A stretch of DNA of 7,376 bases, from positions 1-7,376 of the forward strand of contig NZ_LSKQ01000058.1 of the NCBI RefSeq assembly GCF_001557115.1, given 5' to 3'. How positions within the stretch are numbered: the first letter of the stretch is position 1; the number at the start of each line of letters is the position of its first letter. Below, in pieces: positions 1 through 6,587 of the stretch. This DNA comes from Erythrobacter sp. CCH5-A1. GTDB taxonomy: Bacteria; Pseudomonadota; Alphaproteobacteria; Sphingomonadales; Sphingomonadaceae. Below the pieces are notes generated by a model, which worked only from the letters and a program-made list of their open reading frames with translations, made no database searches and had not been told where the DNA came from. The position numbers and the translations under genes were made by a program.

Positions 1-1397
1 GGTGGTGGCGCACCCTCGGGGATGGCGGCGAGCGTGCCGTCGCGCCATTGCAGGAGCACGCGCGCCTGGCCAGCGGCCTCGGCGCGGGTGGTGAGCGCCT
101 TGCCTGCCGCGTCGCGGATGATGGCATAGCCGCGTTCGAGCGGCTTTTCGGGATGGAGCTGGCTCATCACCCGGGCGAGCGCGGCGAGGCGCTGCGTGCC
201 CTCGCGCAAAGGGCGCTCGGCCAGCGTTGGCACGAGCCGCGCGCGCTCCAGCCGCCGCTGCGCTTCGCTGGCGGCGCGCGTCAGCAGGCTGGGGGAGAGC
301 CGCGCGGCGGCCCCCGCGAGCCGCTCGCGCCCCTTGGCAGACCGGTCGCCCAGCGCGCGGCGCAGGCGCTCTGCCAGCTCGTCGAGCCGCTGGGTCTGGG
401 GGGCCAGCAGGTTCTCCGGGCGCGGCAGCAGCCGGGCGCGCGCGGCGAGGCGTTCGCGGCCGAGCTCCACCGGGCGATAGACCGCCCGCCGCTGGCGGCT
501 CGCCAGATCATTGAGCGTGAAGGCAAGATCGGCGCGCACCGGCACCGCCATCTCGGCGGCGGCGGTGGGGGTGGGCGCGCGGCGGTCGGCGGCGTAATCG
601 GCGAGGGTCGTGTCGGTCTCGTGCCCGACCGCGCTGATCACCGGGATCGAGCACTCGGCGATGGCGCGGACGACGACTTCCTCATTGAAGCTCCACAGGT
701 CCTCGATCGAGCCGCCCCCGCGCGCGACGATCACCACGTCGGGGCGCGGGACGGGGCCATCGGGGGCCAGCCCCGAGAACCCGCGCACCGCGGCGGCCAC
801 TTGGTCTGCGGCACCCTGCCCCTGCACCAGCACCGGCCAGACGATCACGTGGCTCGGGAAGCGGTCAGCCAAGCGGTGGAGGATGTCGCGGATCACCGCA
901 CCCGTCGGCGAGGTGACGACGCCGATCACCTGCGGCAGGAACGGCAGGCGGCGTTTCCTCTCGGGCGCGAAGAGGCCCTCGGCCGCCAGCCTCGAGCGGG
1001 TCTTCTCGAGCAGCGCCAGCAGCGCGCCCTCGCCCGCCAGCTCGAGGCTGTCGATCACGATCTGGTATTTCGAGCGCCCCGGATAGGTGGTCAGCTTGCC
1101 GGTGGCGATCACCTCCAGCCCGTCCTCGGCGCGGAAGTTCATCCGCGCGGCGTTGCCCTTCCACATCACCCCGTCGATCACCGCGCCCTCGTCCTTCAGG
1201 GCGCAGTAGAAATGGCCCGAGGCGGCGCGCTTCACGCCCGAGAGCTCGCCGCGCAGCCGCACGAAGCCGAAGCGGTCTTCCACAGTGCGCTTCAGCAGCG
1301 CGGATATCTCGCTGATGGTGAGCGGCTGGGCGTTGTCGCCCTGTCGCTCTCGGGCTACGAGCCCCGCGTCATCATCACTGGTCGGCGGAGGCGCCAT
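1..1397 (-). CDS. xseA: Exodeoxyribonuclease VII large subunit (3' end beyond window)
   Basis: Catalytic large subunit of exonuclease VII, a cytoplasmic single-strand DNA exonuclease that works with the small subunit XseB in repair and processing of single-stranded ends. The open frame gives 465 residues and runs off the left edge without a stop. The N-terminal OB-fold region is about residues 25-120 (start TISEIS, then RLRGELSG and GHFYCALKD). The catalytic domain follows with [14 protein letters not shown] (159-172), [16 protein letters not shown] (225-240) and [21 protein letters not shown] (256-276); H259 and D262 match the family's conserved His and Asp. A long Arg/Ala/Leu-rich helical region (about 290-410) precedes a C-terminal segment with the family's [15 protein letters not shown] (415-429). 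The ATG at 1397 gives an N-terminus ([13 protein letters not shown]) like sphingomonad homologues, with AGG about 8 bases upstream. The family is usually about 450-490 residues, so only a few codons are likely missing. Its start codon overlaps that of divergent purD. Confidence 0.95.
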   Translation of the reverse strand, partial: MAPPPTSDDDAGLVARERQGDNAQPLTISEISALLKRTVEDRFGFVRLRGELSGVKRAASGHFYCALKDEGAVIDGVMWKGNAARMNFRAEDGLEVIATGKLTTYPGRSKYQIVIDSLELAGEGALLALLEKTRSRLAAEGLFAPERKRRLPFLPQVIGVVTSPTGAVIRDILHRLADRFPSHVIVWPVLVQGQGAADQVAAAVRGFSGLAPDGPVPRPDVVIVARGGGSIEDLWSFNEEVVVRAIAECSIPVISAVGHETDTTLADYAADRRAPTPTAAAEMAVPVRADLAFTLNDLASRQRRAVYRPVELGRERLAARARLLPRPENLLAPQTQRLDELAERLRRALGDRSAKGRERLAGAAARLSPSLLTRAASEAQRRLERARLVPTLAERPLREGTQRLAALARVMSQLHPEKPLERGYAIIRDAAGKALTTRAEAAGQARVLLQWRDGTLAAIPEGAPP

Positions 1398-1398
1398 G
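1387..1398 (+). promoter_or_regulatory. purD ribosome binding site and CATG start junction
   Basis: GGAGG at 1387-1391 sits 4 bases before the ATG at 1396, which favours this start over upstream in-frame codons such as 1285. The same CATG (1395-1398) read on the other strand is the xseA start codon, so the Shine-Dalgarno sequence of purD lies inside xseA codons 3-4. Any purD promoter must lie within the xseA reading frame. Confidence 0.75.
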
Positions 1399-2679
1399 AA
1401 TATCCTGCTTCTGGGTTCGGGAGGCCGCGAACATGCGCTGGCGTGGAAGCTGGCGCAATCCCCGAGCCTCGCAAAGCTCTACGCCGCCCCCGGAAATCCC
1501 GGCATCGCCGAGGAGGCCGAGCTGATCGCGCTCGAGGTGACCGACCATGCGGCGGTGATCGCGTTCTGCCGCGAGCACACCATCGGCCTCGTCGTCGTCG
1601 GCCCCGAGGCGCCGCTGGTGGACGGGCTGTCGGACAGCTTGCGCGCGGCGGGCGTGCCGGTGTTCGGCCCCTCGCAGGCCGCCGCGCAGCTGGAGGGCTC
1701 GAAGGGCTTCACCAAGGATCTGTGCCAGCGCGCGGGTATCCCCACCGCAGGCTATGTGCGCACGTCGAGCCTTGAGGAAGCCCGCGCCGCCCTCGCCCGC
1801 TTCGCCGCGCCCTATGTGCTCAAGGCCGATGGGCTCGCGGCGGGCAAGGGCGTGGTGATCGCCGCCACCCTCGCCGAGGCCGAGGAGACACTCGCCGACA
1901 TGTTCGGCGGCGGCTTCGGCGGCGCAGGCGCGCAGGTGGTGATCGAGGAGTTCATGCAAGGCGAGGAAGCGAGCTTCTTCGCCCTCACCGACGGCACCAA
2001 GATTGTCCCCTTCGGCTCTGCGCAGGACCACAAGCGCGTGGGCGACGGCGACACCGGCCCCAACACCGGCGGCATGGGCGCCTATTCGCCCGCTCCGGTG
2101 CTGACGCCGGAATTGCAGGCCCGCGTGATGGCCGAGATCATCGAACCCACGGTGCGGACCATGCGCGAGGAGGGCAACCCCTATCAGGGCGTGCTCTTCG
2201 CAGGGCTGATGCTGACGGCGGACGGCCCCAAGCTGATCGAATACAACGCCCGCTTCGGCGATCCCGAATGCCAGGTGCTGATGATGCGGCTCCAGAGCGA
2301 CCTCGTCCCGATCCTCCTCGCCTGCGCGACCGGCAGCCTTGAGGGCGTCGCAATCGACCTCGCCGAGGAAACCGCGCTCACCGTGGTGATGGCCGCGAAA
2401 GGCTACCCCGGCACCCCCGAGAACGGCGGCGCCATCGCATTGAACGACGCCGAGGCGGACGGCGCCAAGGTCTTCCACGCCGGCACCGCACTGAAGGACG
2501 GCGCGCTGGTGGCCAACGGCGGGCGGGTGCTGAATGTCACCGCAACCGGAGCGAGCGTCACCGAGGCGCAGGCCAAGGCCTATGCGGCGGTCGACAGGAT
2601 CGCCTTCCCGAGCGGTTTCTGCCGACACGACATCGGGTGGCGCGAGGTGGCGCGGGAGTATTCGAAACCCAAGGCTTAA
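1396..2679 (+). CDS. purD: Phosphoribosylamine-glycine ligase (GAR synthetase)
   Basis: Cytoplasmic ATP-grasp enzyme of de novo purine synthesis: it joins glycine to 5-phosphoribosylamine with ATP, giving glycinamide ribonucleotide. The 427-residue length is normal for the family. The N-domain shows [14 protein letters not shown] (4-17), APGNPG (31-36) and [15 protein letters not shown] (66-80). The ATP-grasp part shows [18 protein letters not shown] (91-108), [16 protein letters not shown] (141-156), [17 protein letters not shown] (184-200) and the [20 protein letters not shown] region (210-229). The GARS signature [10 protein letters not shown] is at 286-295, and the C-domain ends with the typical [17 protein letters not shown] (404-420). 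A longer in-frame opening from 1285 would add 37 residues that are only the antisense of xseA, so the ATG at 1396 is chosen. No classical terminator follows; base composition drops sharply right after the stop. I see no frameshift or missing key residue. Confidence 0.97.
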   Translation: MNILLLGSGGREHALAWKLAQSPSLAKLYAAPGNPGIAEEAELIALEVTDHAAVIAFCREHTIGLVVVGPEAPLVDGLSDSLRAAGVPVFGPSQAAAQLEGSKGFTKDLCQRAGIPTAGYVRTSSLEEARAALARFAAPYVLKADGLAAGKGVVIAATLAEAEETLADMFGGGFGGAGAQVVIEEFMQGEEASFFALTDGTKIVPFGSAQDHKRVGDGDTGPNTGGMGAYSPAPVLTPELQARVMAEIIEPTVRTMREEGNPYQGVLFAGLMLTADGPKLIEYNARFGDPECQVLMMRLQSDLVPILLACATGSLEGVAIDLAEETALTVVMAAKGYPGTPENGGAIALNDAEADGAKVFHAGTALKDGALVANGGRVLNVTATGASVTEAQAKAYAAVDRIAFPSGFCRHDIGWREVAREYSKPKA

Positions 2680-2682
2680 ATG

Positions 2683-2710
2683 TTTACTAAACTTCAAGTT
2701 TATGTAACAT
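2683..2710 (+). promoter_or_regulatory. Possible promoter with 15-bp palindrome in its spacer
   Basis: TTTACT (2683-2688) and TAACAT (2705-2710), 16 bases apart, each match the sigma-70 consensus at 4 of 6 positions. They would place transcription start near 2717, upstream of the chosen start of the secreted-protein gene. The perfect palindrome TAAACTT-C-AAGTTTA (2688-2702) fills the spacer, a place where a repressor could act. AT-rich DNA yields such matches by chance, so this is tentative. Confidence 0.3.
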
Positions 2711-2738
2711 GCAAGAACTTGAGTCGGGGGTGCGGAAA

Positions 2739-3695
2739 ATGAGACGAATTGCTATCTTTGGAGCTTTGGCGATCTCGATCATTTGGCCGTCCGTAGCGAA
2801 AGGTCAAGGCTGTGAAACGCTGATCGCGCTATCTAGAGAGCAAAGTACAGTAGTTGAAAGCGATAGCATGATTGCTTCGCATGCGGAGAGCTTTTGCAAA
2901 GAATACAAGTCTGGAAATAGAAGTAGTCGCTCATCTGCCTTCGGTGCGAGTTATGAATTTCTCTCGGGAACCTTCTCTTCGGGAAGGGCATCTGAGGCTC
3001 AGGTCGCTAGCCGTTATTGTGCTGCTGCGGACTCAAATTCGGCTGCGACAAATTATTATGAAAGATATATTAACAGTATAGCGCCTGGCGCCTACGATGC
3101 TTATAAGCAATGCTTGGACAGTCGCGACTCAGATGTGATTTTCCGGGTTGATCCAAATAGTGTTCTTAAAGATCAATTTAATTTGACTGCCACTTTTCAG
3201 CGTCCTGGGATCGGGCAGGCAAATCTTTTTGCCAATGGTTCAGATGGCGTTTCGTGTCTCTGGAATGGAGGAAATTCATCTAGATTTAGGCTCCGTTCGC
3301 CGGGAACTGCTACATTGACATGTAAACGGGCATCATTTGCGGAACGCGATTTCGTTACCGTTGCGGTAGAAAATGGGACCGAAAAAATCACAATCCCATG
3401 GGCGGCCTATACTGTTGAAGGTTATCCAGTCTTTGCGATTGCAGAATTAAAGCGAGCGAATGAACAGTTGAAGCTCGAAATTGATAATTTAAGTCAGCAA
3501 ATTCGCTCGATAGGTACGACCGCCAATCCTGAAAGTGCAGTCAGGCTGCAATGGAATTCGACTGGGCAGTGCCCACCGGGATATTACGTCTCAGGCGTCA
3601 GTGATCCTTCTGCTCATGGGCGCGAAAACAAAGCGCCCCGAGCACTTATCGCATTTAGCCTAAGTTGCACTCGTTTCTTGCCGAAAGAAGGGTAG
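2739..3695 (+). CDS. Secreted cysteine-paired protein of unknown function
   Basis: I do not recognise a named family. From the ATG at 2739 the product has 318 residues. It begins MRR, a hydrophobic stretch (about 4-18) and a likely signal-peptidase site near VAKG-QG (about 19-24), so it is probably periplasmic or secreted. The mature part holds eight cysteines: C25, C53, C94 and C125 in an N-terminal Ser/Ala/Tyr-rich region ending in IAPGAYDAYKQCL; C173 and C195 in a beta-rich middle (CLWNGG ... TLTCKRAS); C278 and C310 in a C-terminal part (GQCPPGYYVSG ... FSLSCTRF). The 4+2+2 spacing suggests three disulfide-bonded units. A short heptad-like helix (AELKRANEQLKLEIDNLSQQ, about 235-254) separates the last two, so oligomerisation is possible. 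The ATG at 2709 would put ten charged residues before the signal peptide and lies upstream of the likely transcript start; a GTG at 2730 is another option. Low G+C suggests recent acquisition. No function is claimed. Confidence 0.75.
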   Translation: MRRIAIFGALAISIIWPSVAKGQGCETLIALSREQSTVVESDSMIASHAESFCKEYKSGNRSSRSSAFGASYEFLSGTFSSGRASEAQVASRYCAAADSNSAATNYYERYINSIAPGAYDAYKQCLDSRDSDVIFRVDPNSVLKDQFNLTATFQRPGIGQANLFANGSDGVSCLWNGGNSSRFRLRSPGTATLTCKRASFAERDFVTVAVENGTEKITIPWAAYTVEGYPVFAIAELKRANEQLKLEIDNLSQQIRSIGTTANPESAVRLQWNSTGQCPPGYYVSGVSDPSAHGRENKAPRALIAFSLSCTRFLPKEG

Positions 3696-3764
3696 CAGCG
3701 CTGCTGGGTCGACGCAGGGAAGGAGCGAATTCCTCGGCTTATTGCTGATGTATTGGCGAAAAAT

Positions 3765-3778
3765 TTGATCCCGATCAA
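3765..3778. promoter_or_regulatory. FNR/FixK-type operator, perfect consensus
   Basis: TTGATCCCGATCAA matches TTGAT-N4-ATCAA, the recognition sequence of FNR/FnrL/FixK regulators, at all ten defined positions, and is an inverted repeat of TTGATC around CC. It lies in the 117-bp gap before the cytochrome c gene, its centre about 41 bases upstream of the ATG. Genes for respiratory cytochromes are classic FNR/FixK targets in alphaproteobacteria. The sequence match is direct; occupancy by such a regulator is inferred. Confidence 0.6.
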
Positions 3779-3812
3779 TGACGCCGTGACGCAGCAGGCC
3801 CACAAGGCCACC

Positions 3813-4184
3813 ATGCCCCACCGCCCACTCCTCCTCGCCGCGCTCGCCGCCTGCGCCACCGCGCCGGGCTCGGAGAACCCGCCGCCGATGGTGGGCAAGG
3901 CGACCTCGCCCTCGCGCGACACCCGTGCGCCAGCCTTTGTCGAGGCGGCGTGCGGGGGGTGCCATGCGGTCGAGCCGCCGTTCCTCTCGCCCAACCCCGC
4001 CTCGCCCAGCTTTGCCGCGATCGCCAACCGGCAGGGGCTCTCCGAGAAATCGCTCGGCGACTGGCTGGCGGATGCGCACAATTACCCCGAGGACATGGAC
4101 TTCACCCTGACCCGCAAACAGATCGACCAGATCGCGGCCTACATGGTGACCTTGCGCGATGCGGGCTACGTGCCGCCGCAATAG
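3813..4184 (+). CDS. Lipid-anchored mono-haem cytochrome c
   Basis: Small class-I-like cytochrome c of 123 residues, probably an electron carrier on the periplasmic side of a membrane. The N-terminus MPHRPLLLAALAAC is a short lipoprotein signal with lipobox LAAC (C14 the lipidated cysteine), followed by a flexible Pro/Ser linker. The haem site is CGGCH (C47, C50, H51). The likely sixth ligand is M95 in the PEDMDF segment, followed by the usual C-terminal helix (KQIDQIAAYMVTLR). The ATG at 3813 is chosen because it directly precedes the signal sequence and has AAGG five bases upstream; an opening from 3753 would put twenty polar residues before the signal. An FNR-type box stands just upstream, and a multipass membrane protein follows after 77 bases. 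The redox partner cannot be read from the sequence. Confidence 0.88.
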   Translation: MPHRPLLLAALAACATAPGSENPPPMVGKATSPSRDTRAPAFVEAACGGCHAVEPPFLSPNPASPSFAAIANRQGLSEKSLGDWLADAHNYPEDMDFTLTRKQIDQIAAYMVTLRDAGYVPPQ

Positions 4185-4261
4185 CTGCAAGAGCGCGGCT
4201 TTGCCCTCCCTTGTGAACGTGATACACCCCGCCTCATCGCAATCGGGCAGGGGGAGCCTCG

Positions 4262-5086
4262 ATGCCGTATCGCCGCGCGCCGTATCTCGTGGGTTTCGTG
4301 CTGCTGGTCATCGTGGCCGGCTTCTGGGCGAGCTATTTCGCGTCGGGCGGGGGCGTGCCGCTCGCTTTCCATGTCCATGCGATCTCGTCGATGATGTGGC
4401 TGGCGCTGCTGATCGTCCAGCAGGTCACGATCCAGCGCCGCGCCAACGAGCTGCACCGCTGGCTCGGGCGGGCGAGCTTCGTGCTGTTTCCCTTCATGAT
4501 GCTCGGCTTCATGATGATCATCAACCGCGCCGCCGAGCGATTCCTGGTGCGCGCCGACCCGGTCATCGCCGCGCTCGGCCCGGCCTTCGGGGTGGGCATG
4601 GCGACCGCGCTCGCGGCCTACCTCACGCTGTTCTACCTGGCGCTGAAGCATCGCCGCAACGTGAAGCTCCATGCGGGCTACATGCTCGCGACCCCGCTGA
4701 TCCTGTTCGAGAGCCCGTTCAGCCGGGTCATGGGCGAGTTCCTGCCGTGGATGAACGTGATCGGGAGCGCGTTTCCCCACGCGATCCTCGATACCATCGC
4801 GATCAGCGATGTGCTGGTGGCGGCTTTCGCGCTGGTGCTGTGGTGGCGGAACCGCAAGCACGGCGCGCCGTGGCTGATCGCGGCGGGGTTCGTGCTGCTC
4901 CAGGCCGTGACGATGTGGTTCGCACCCTTCGTGCCGGGCATGGCCGAGGGCTTTGCCGCCTATGCTGCGATCCCGGCTCCGGTGACGCTGGCGCTGGGCG
5001 TGGCGGCAGGGGGCGCGGCGGCGTGGCTCGGGTGGGAGGCCGGCAAGACCCCGGCGCGGCGCTCTCCGGCGACTGCGGCGGGCTGA
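4262..5086 (+). CDS. Histidine-bearing multipass inner-membrane protein
   Basis: Uncharacterised 274-residue integral membrane protein with about seven hydrophobic segments (roughly 8-28, 38-57, 71-90, 103-127, 138-149, 178-194 and 201-217, with a last one near 228-252). Histidines sit at or near membrane edges: H37 and H39 in FHVHAISS, H65 in LHRWLGR, H130, H137 in LHAGYMLATPLI, and H173. The HRWLGR and LHxxYML-AT motifs recall the uncharacterised membrane families with HRxLGR and HKRLMLLAT motifs (DUF2306-like), where histidines might bind haem or metal; this is resemblance by eye only. GGGGGAG at 4250-4256 ends five bases before the ATG, a strong ribosome site that fixes the start. The C-terminal tail (GKTPARRSPATAAG) is likely cytoplasmic. 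It lies 77 bases after the cytochrome and could share its transcript. Confidence 0.8.
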   Translation: MPYRRAPYLVGFVLLVIVAGFWASYFASGGGVPLAFHVHAISSMMWLALLIVQQVTIQRRANELHRWLGRASFVLFPFMMLGFMMIINRAAERFLVRADPVIAALGPAFGVGMATALAAYLTLFYLALKHRRNVKLHAGYMLATPLILFESPFSRVMGEFLPWMNVIGSAFPHAILDTIAISDVLVAAFALVLWWRNRKHGAPWLIAAGFVLLQAVTMWFAPFVPGMAEGFAAYAAIPAPVTLALGVAAGGAAAWLGWEAGKTPARRSPATAAG

Positions 5087-5105
5087 ACGAAAGCGTTTTC
5101 CTACA

Positions 5106-5139
5106 GGGCCGGCAATGGGTTAGGGGAGTCGACCGGCCC
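5106..5139 (+). terminator. Possible hairpin after the membrane-protein gene
   Basis: GGGCCGG (5106-5112) and CCGGCCC (5133-5139) form a perfect 7-bp stem around a 20-base loop, 19 bases after the membrane-protein stop. No T-run follows and the loop is long, so termination is only a possibility. Confidence 0.3.
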
Positions 5140-5336
5140 CGAGAAAGGCCGCCTGCTCTTTGCCATCGTCAGCCACCCAGAGCGCGCCAGTCCTCTGCGG
5201 GTTGGTCCGAGGTTTTCGGTCTCTGGACAGTGTCTCTCGTGTCTCCTGCTTCAGGAAACCGGGAAATAGCCTGAACGCGCGGCCCACCAAGCGGCCCCAC
5301 CCCGCGGCCCCTCAACCGAATCGGCAAGCGCTGGAT

Positions 5337-5410
5337 CGGCCCGAAGGGCCGCAAGGCCGAACGGCCGCCCGCAGGCGCCCGGAGGAGCGTAGCGACGGAG
5401 GAAAAGCGCC
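5337..5410. repeat. GC-rich block of short hairpins, possible intergenic repeat
   Basis: Successive inverted repeats: CGGCCC-GAA-GGGCCG (5337-5351), GGCCG-AA-CGGCC (5355-5366), and an outer GGCGC/GCGCC pair (5374-5378 with 5406-5410). The last encloses a segment in which GGAGGAGCG and GGAGG recur. The arrangement resembles REP-like intergenic elements that recur downstream of genes in sphingomonad genomes. Only one copy is visible here, so repetition is an inference. Confidence 0.4.
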
Positions 5411-5415
5411 GAGGA

Positions 5416-5437
5416 CGTGCCCGCGGAGGCGGGCACG
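5416..5437 (-). terminator. Strong hairpin after the kinase gene
   Basis: CGTGCCCGC (5416-5424) pairs perfectly with GCGGGCACG (5429-5437) around a 4-base loop, giving a 9-bp GC stem 20 bases beyond the kinase stop on the minus strand. There is no long T-tract after it in the minus-strand direction, only TCCTC and later TTTT, so it may act as a terminator or as a 3'-end stabiliser. Confidence 0.5.
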
Positions 5438-5457
5438 CAAACCGGAAATCCCCTCCC

Positions 5458-6459
5458 CTACAACCTCTCTTCCATCAGCTTCATCATGTCCGTCTCGGGC
5501 CGCGGGCCGAAGTGCGAGATCACTTCCGAGGCGCAGATCGCGCCGCGCTTGAGGCAGCGCTCGAGCGGCTCGCCGCGGACATAGCCGGTCAGGAAGCCGG
5601 CGGCGAACTGGTCGCCCGCACCGGTGGTGTCGACGACCTTGGCGACCGGCTCGGCGGCGACTTCGGCGCGCTCTCCATGGGCGATCGCGACCGCGCCCTT
5701 CTCGCTGCGCGTGGCGACCAGCACCGGCACCTTGGCGGCGATGGCGGCGAGCCCGGTCTCGAAGTCAGCCTCGCCGGTCAGCGTCGCCAGCTCGTGCTCG
5801 TTGACGAACAGGATGTCGAACTGGCCGGCATCGATCAGCTCGAGGAAGTCGGCGCGGTGGAGCGAGATGATGAAGCTCTCGCTCGCGGTGAAGGCGATCT
5901 TGCGGCCGGCAGCGCGCGCGGCGGCCATCGCCCGCCGCATCGCCGCGCGCGGCTCCACGGGATCCCACATGTAGCCTTCGAGGTAGAGAATGCCGGCGCT
6001 GGCGACGAGGGCCTCGTCGATCGCGTCCTTGTGCAGGAACTGGCCTGCGCCGAGCATCGTGTTCATCGTCCGCTCGCCATCGGGCGAGACCAGGATGAGG
6101 CACTGCCCGGTCGGGACGTCGCCAGCGAGGGGCGGGGTCTCGAAGGCGATGCCGCCGGCGCGGATGTCGTGGCGGAAGACCTCGCCGAACTGGTCCTGCG
6201 CCACCTGCCCGACGAAGGCACAGCGCGCGCCGAGCGCGGCCATGCCGGCGAGCGTGTTCGCCGCCGAGCCGCCCGAGCGCTCGGTCGCCGGGCCCATCGC
6301 GGCGTAGATCGTGCGGGCCATGTCGGCATCCACCAGGCTCATGCCGCCACGATTGAGCCCGAGCTCGGCGATCACCGCGTCCTCGCAGGGCGAGAGGACG
6401 TCGACGATGGCGTTGCCGATGGCGATGACGTCGTAATGGGGCGGGGTGGTCTCGGGCAC
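5458..6459 (-). CDS. PfkB-family kinase, adenosine kinase-like
   Basis: Cytoplasmic ATP-dependent kinase of the PfkB/ribokinase family, 333 residues, close to the type annotated as adenosine kinase in sphingomonads; phosphorylation of adenosine to AMP (purine salvage) is the probable but unproven reaction. N-terminal DVIAIGNAIVDVL (10-22) begins the Rossmann-like fold. RSGGSAANTLAGMAALG (61-77) is the substrate-side Gly-rich motif. FVNEHELATLTG (218-229) is the usual segment near the ATP site. DTTGAGDQFAAGFL (277-290) is PfkB signature 2, with D283 the likely catalytic base in GAGD. The start is GTG at 6459, supported by GAGGAAG on the minus strand (plus-strand 6467-6473) seven bases upstream; no in-frame ATG is closer to the family N-terminus. 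The gene is convergent with the membrane-protein gene and divergent from the EI24 gene. Other PfkB substrates (ribose, fructose, inosine) cannot be excluded. Confidence 0.9.
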   Translation of the reverse strand: MPETTPPHYDVIAIGNAIVDVLSPCEDAVIAELGLNRGGMSLVDADMARTIYAAMGPATERSGGSAANTLAGMAALGARCAFVGQVAQDQFGEVFRHDIRAGGIAFETPPLAGDVPTGQCLILVSPDGERTMNTMLGAGQFLHKDAIDEALVASAGILYLEGYMWDPVEPRAAMRRAMAAARAAGRKIAFTASESFIISLHRADFLELIDAGQFDILFVNEHELATLTGEADFETGLAAIAAKVPVLVATRSEKGAVAIAHGERAEVAAEPVAKVVDTTGAGDQFAAGFLTGYVRGEPLERCLKRGAICASEVISHFGPRPETDMMKLMEERL

Positions 6460-6587
6460 GGGCAGGCTTCCTCGGTTGGTGGATCGCGCGTGCGCCTAGC
6501 CGCCTTCGCCGCCCTCGCCAAGTGATCTGTGTGCGGTGCAGCACGGGCGCGTTGACTTCGCTGCGGCGCCTGCGCATCGGATGCGGC

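Larger units (their letters stand above)
2680..3780. other. Low-GC island between purD and the cytochrome gene
   Basis: Hand counts of 60-base rows inside give 26/60 (from 2881), 29/60 (from 3181) and 26/60 (from 3481) G+C, against 42/60 in purD (from 1801). The change begins at the purD stop codon and ends near 3780, where GC-rich sequence resumes. The island holds a single gene whose codons favour A/T third positions, unlike its neighbours. No transposase, integrase, tRNA or convincing terminal repeat is visible, so acquisition by transfer is inferred from composition alone. Confidence 0.6.
5087..5457. other. Non-coding gap between convergent genes
   Basis: These 371 bases separate the plus-strand membrane-protein gene from the minus-strand kinase, whose 3' ends face each other. 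Open frames here have no domain-like content and run into the kinase antisense. The left half (to about 5300) shows one long-looped hairpin and little else. The right half is a dense set of GC hairpins, annotated separately. I see no tRNA or known RNA family. Confidence 0.6.

Noticed and set aside
48..1775. Long plus-strand open frame of 575 codons
   Set aside because: It is antisense to xseA and then overlaps purD in another frame. Its Arg/Gly/Ala/His-rich product has no domain features; it is a by-product of high G+C.
1375..2697. Minus-strand open frame of 440 codons opposite purD
   Set aside because: It mirrors purD, whose motifs are complete. The His/Arg-rich translation is typical of antisense frames in GC-rich DNA.
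3694..3705. Perfect palindrome AGCAGCGCTGCT at the end of the secreted-protein gene as a terminator
   Set aside because: The stem is short, there is no T-run after it, and it overlaps the stop codon; it may be chance.
2673..3741. GGCTTA at 2673-2678 and again at 3736-3741 as a target-site duplication around the low-GC island
   Set aside because: Six bases matching over a kilobase is weak, there are no terminal inverted repeats next to them, and the right copy does not sit at the composition edge.
4159..5274. Plus-strand open frame of 371 codons over the membrane-protein gene
   Set aside because: It has no proper ribosome site and an Arg/Gly/Ala-rich product, and it overlaps the better-supported membrane protein in another frame.
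5250..5275. TTCAGG/CCTGAA inverted repeat in the convergent gap
   Set aside because: A 6-bp stem with a 14-base loop and no supporting context is expected by chance.
5160..5552. Plus-strand open frame of 130 codons in the convergent gap
   Set aside because: It runs through the hairpin block and into the kinase antisense; the product is low-complexity basic sequence with no domain.
5512..6525. Plus-strand open frame of 337 codons opposite the kinase
   Set aside because: Antisense to a complete PfkB kinase; low-complexity Asp/Arg/Gly product without recognisable motifs.
6552..6580. TTGACT as a -35 element for the EI24 gene
   Set aside because: No acceptable -10 sequence is found at the proper distance (CATCGG at 6575-6580).
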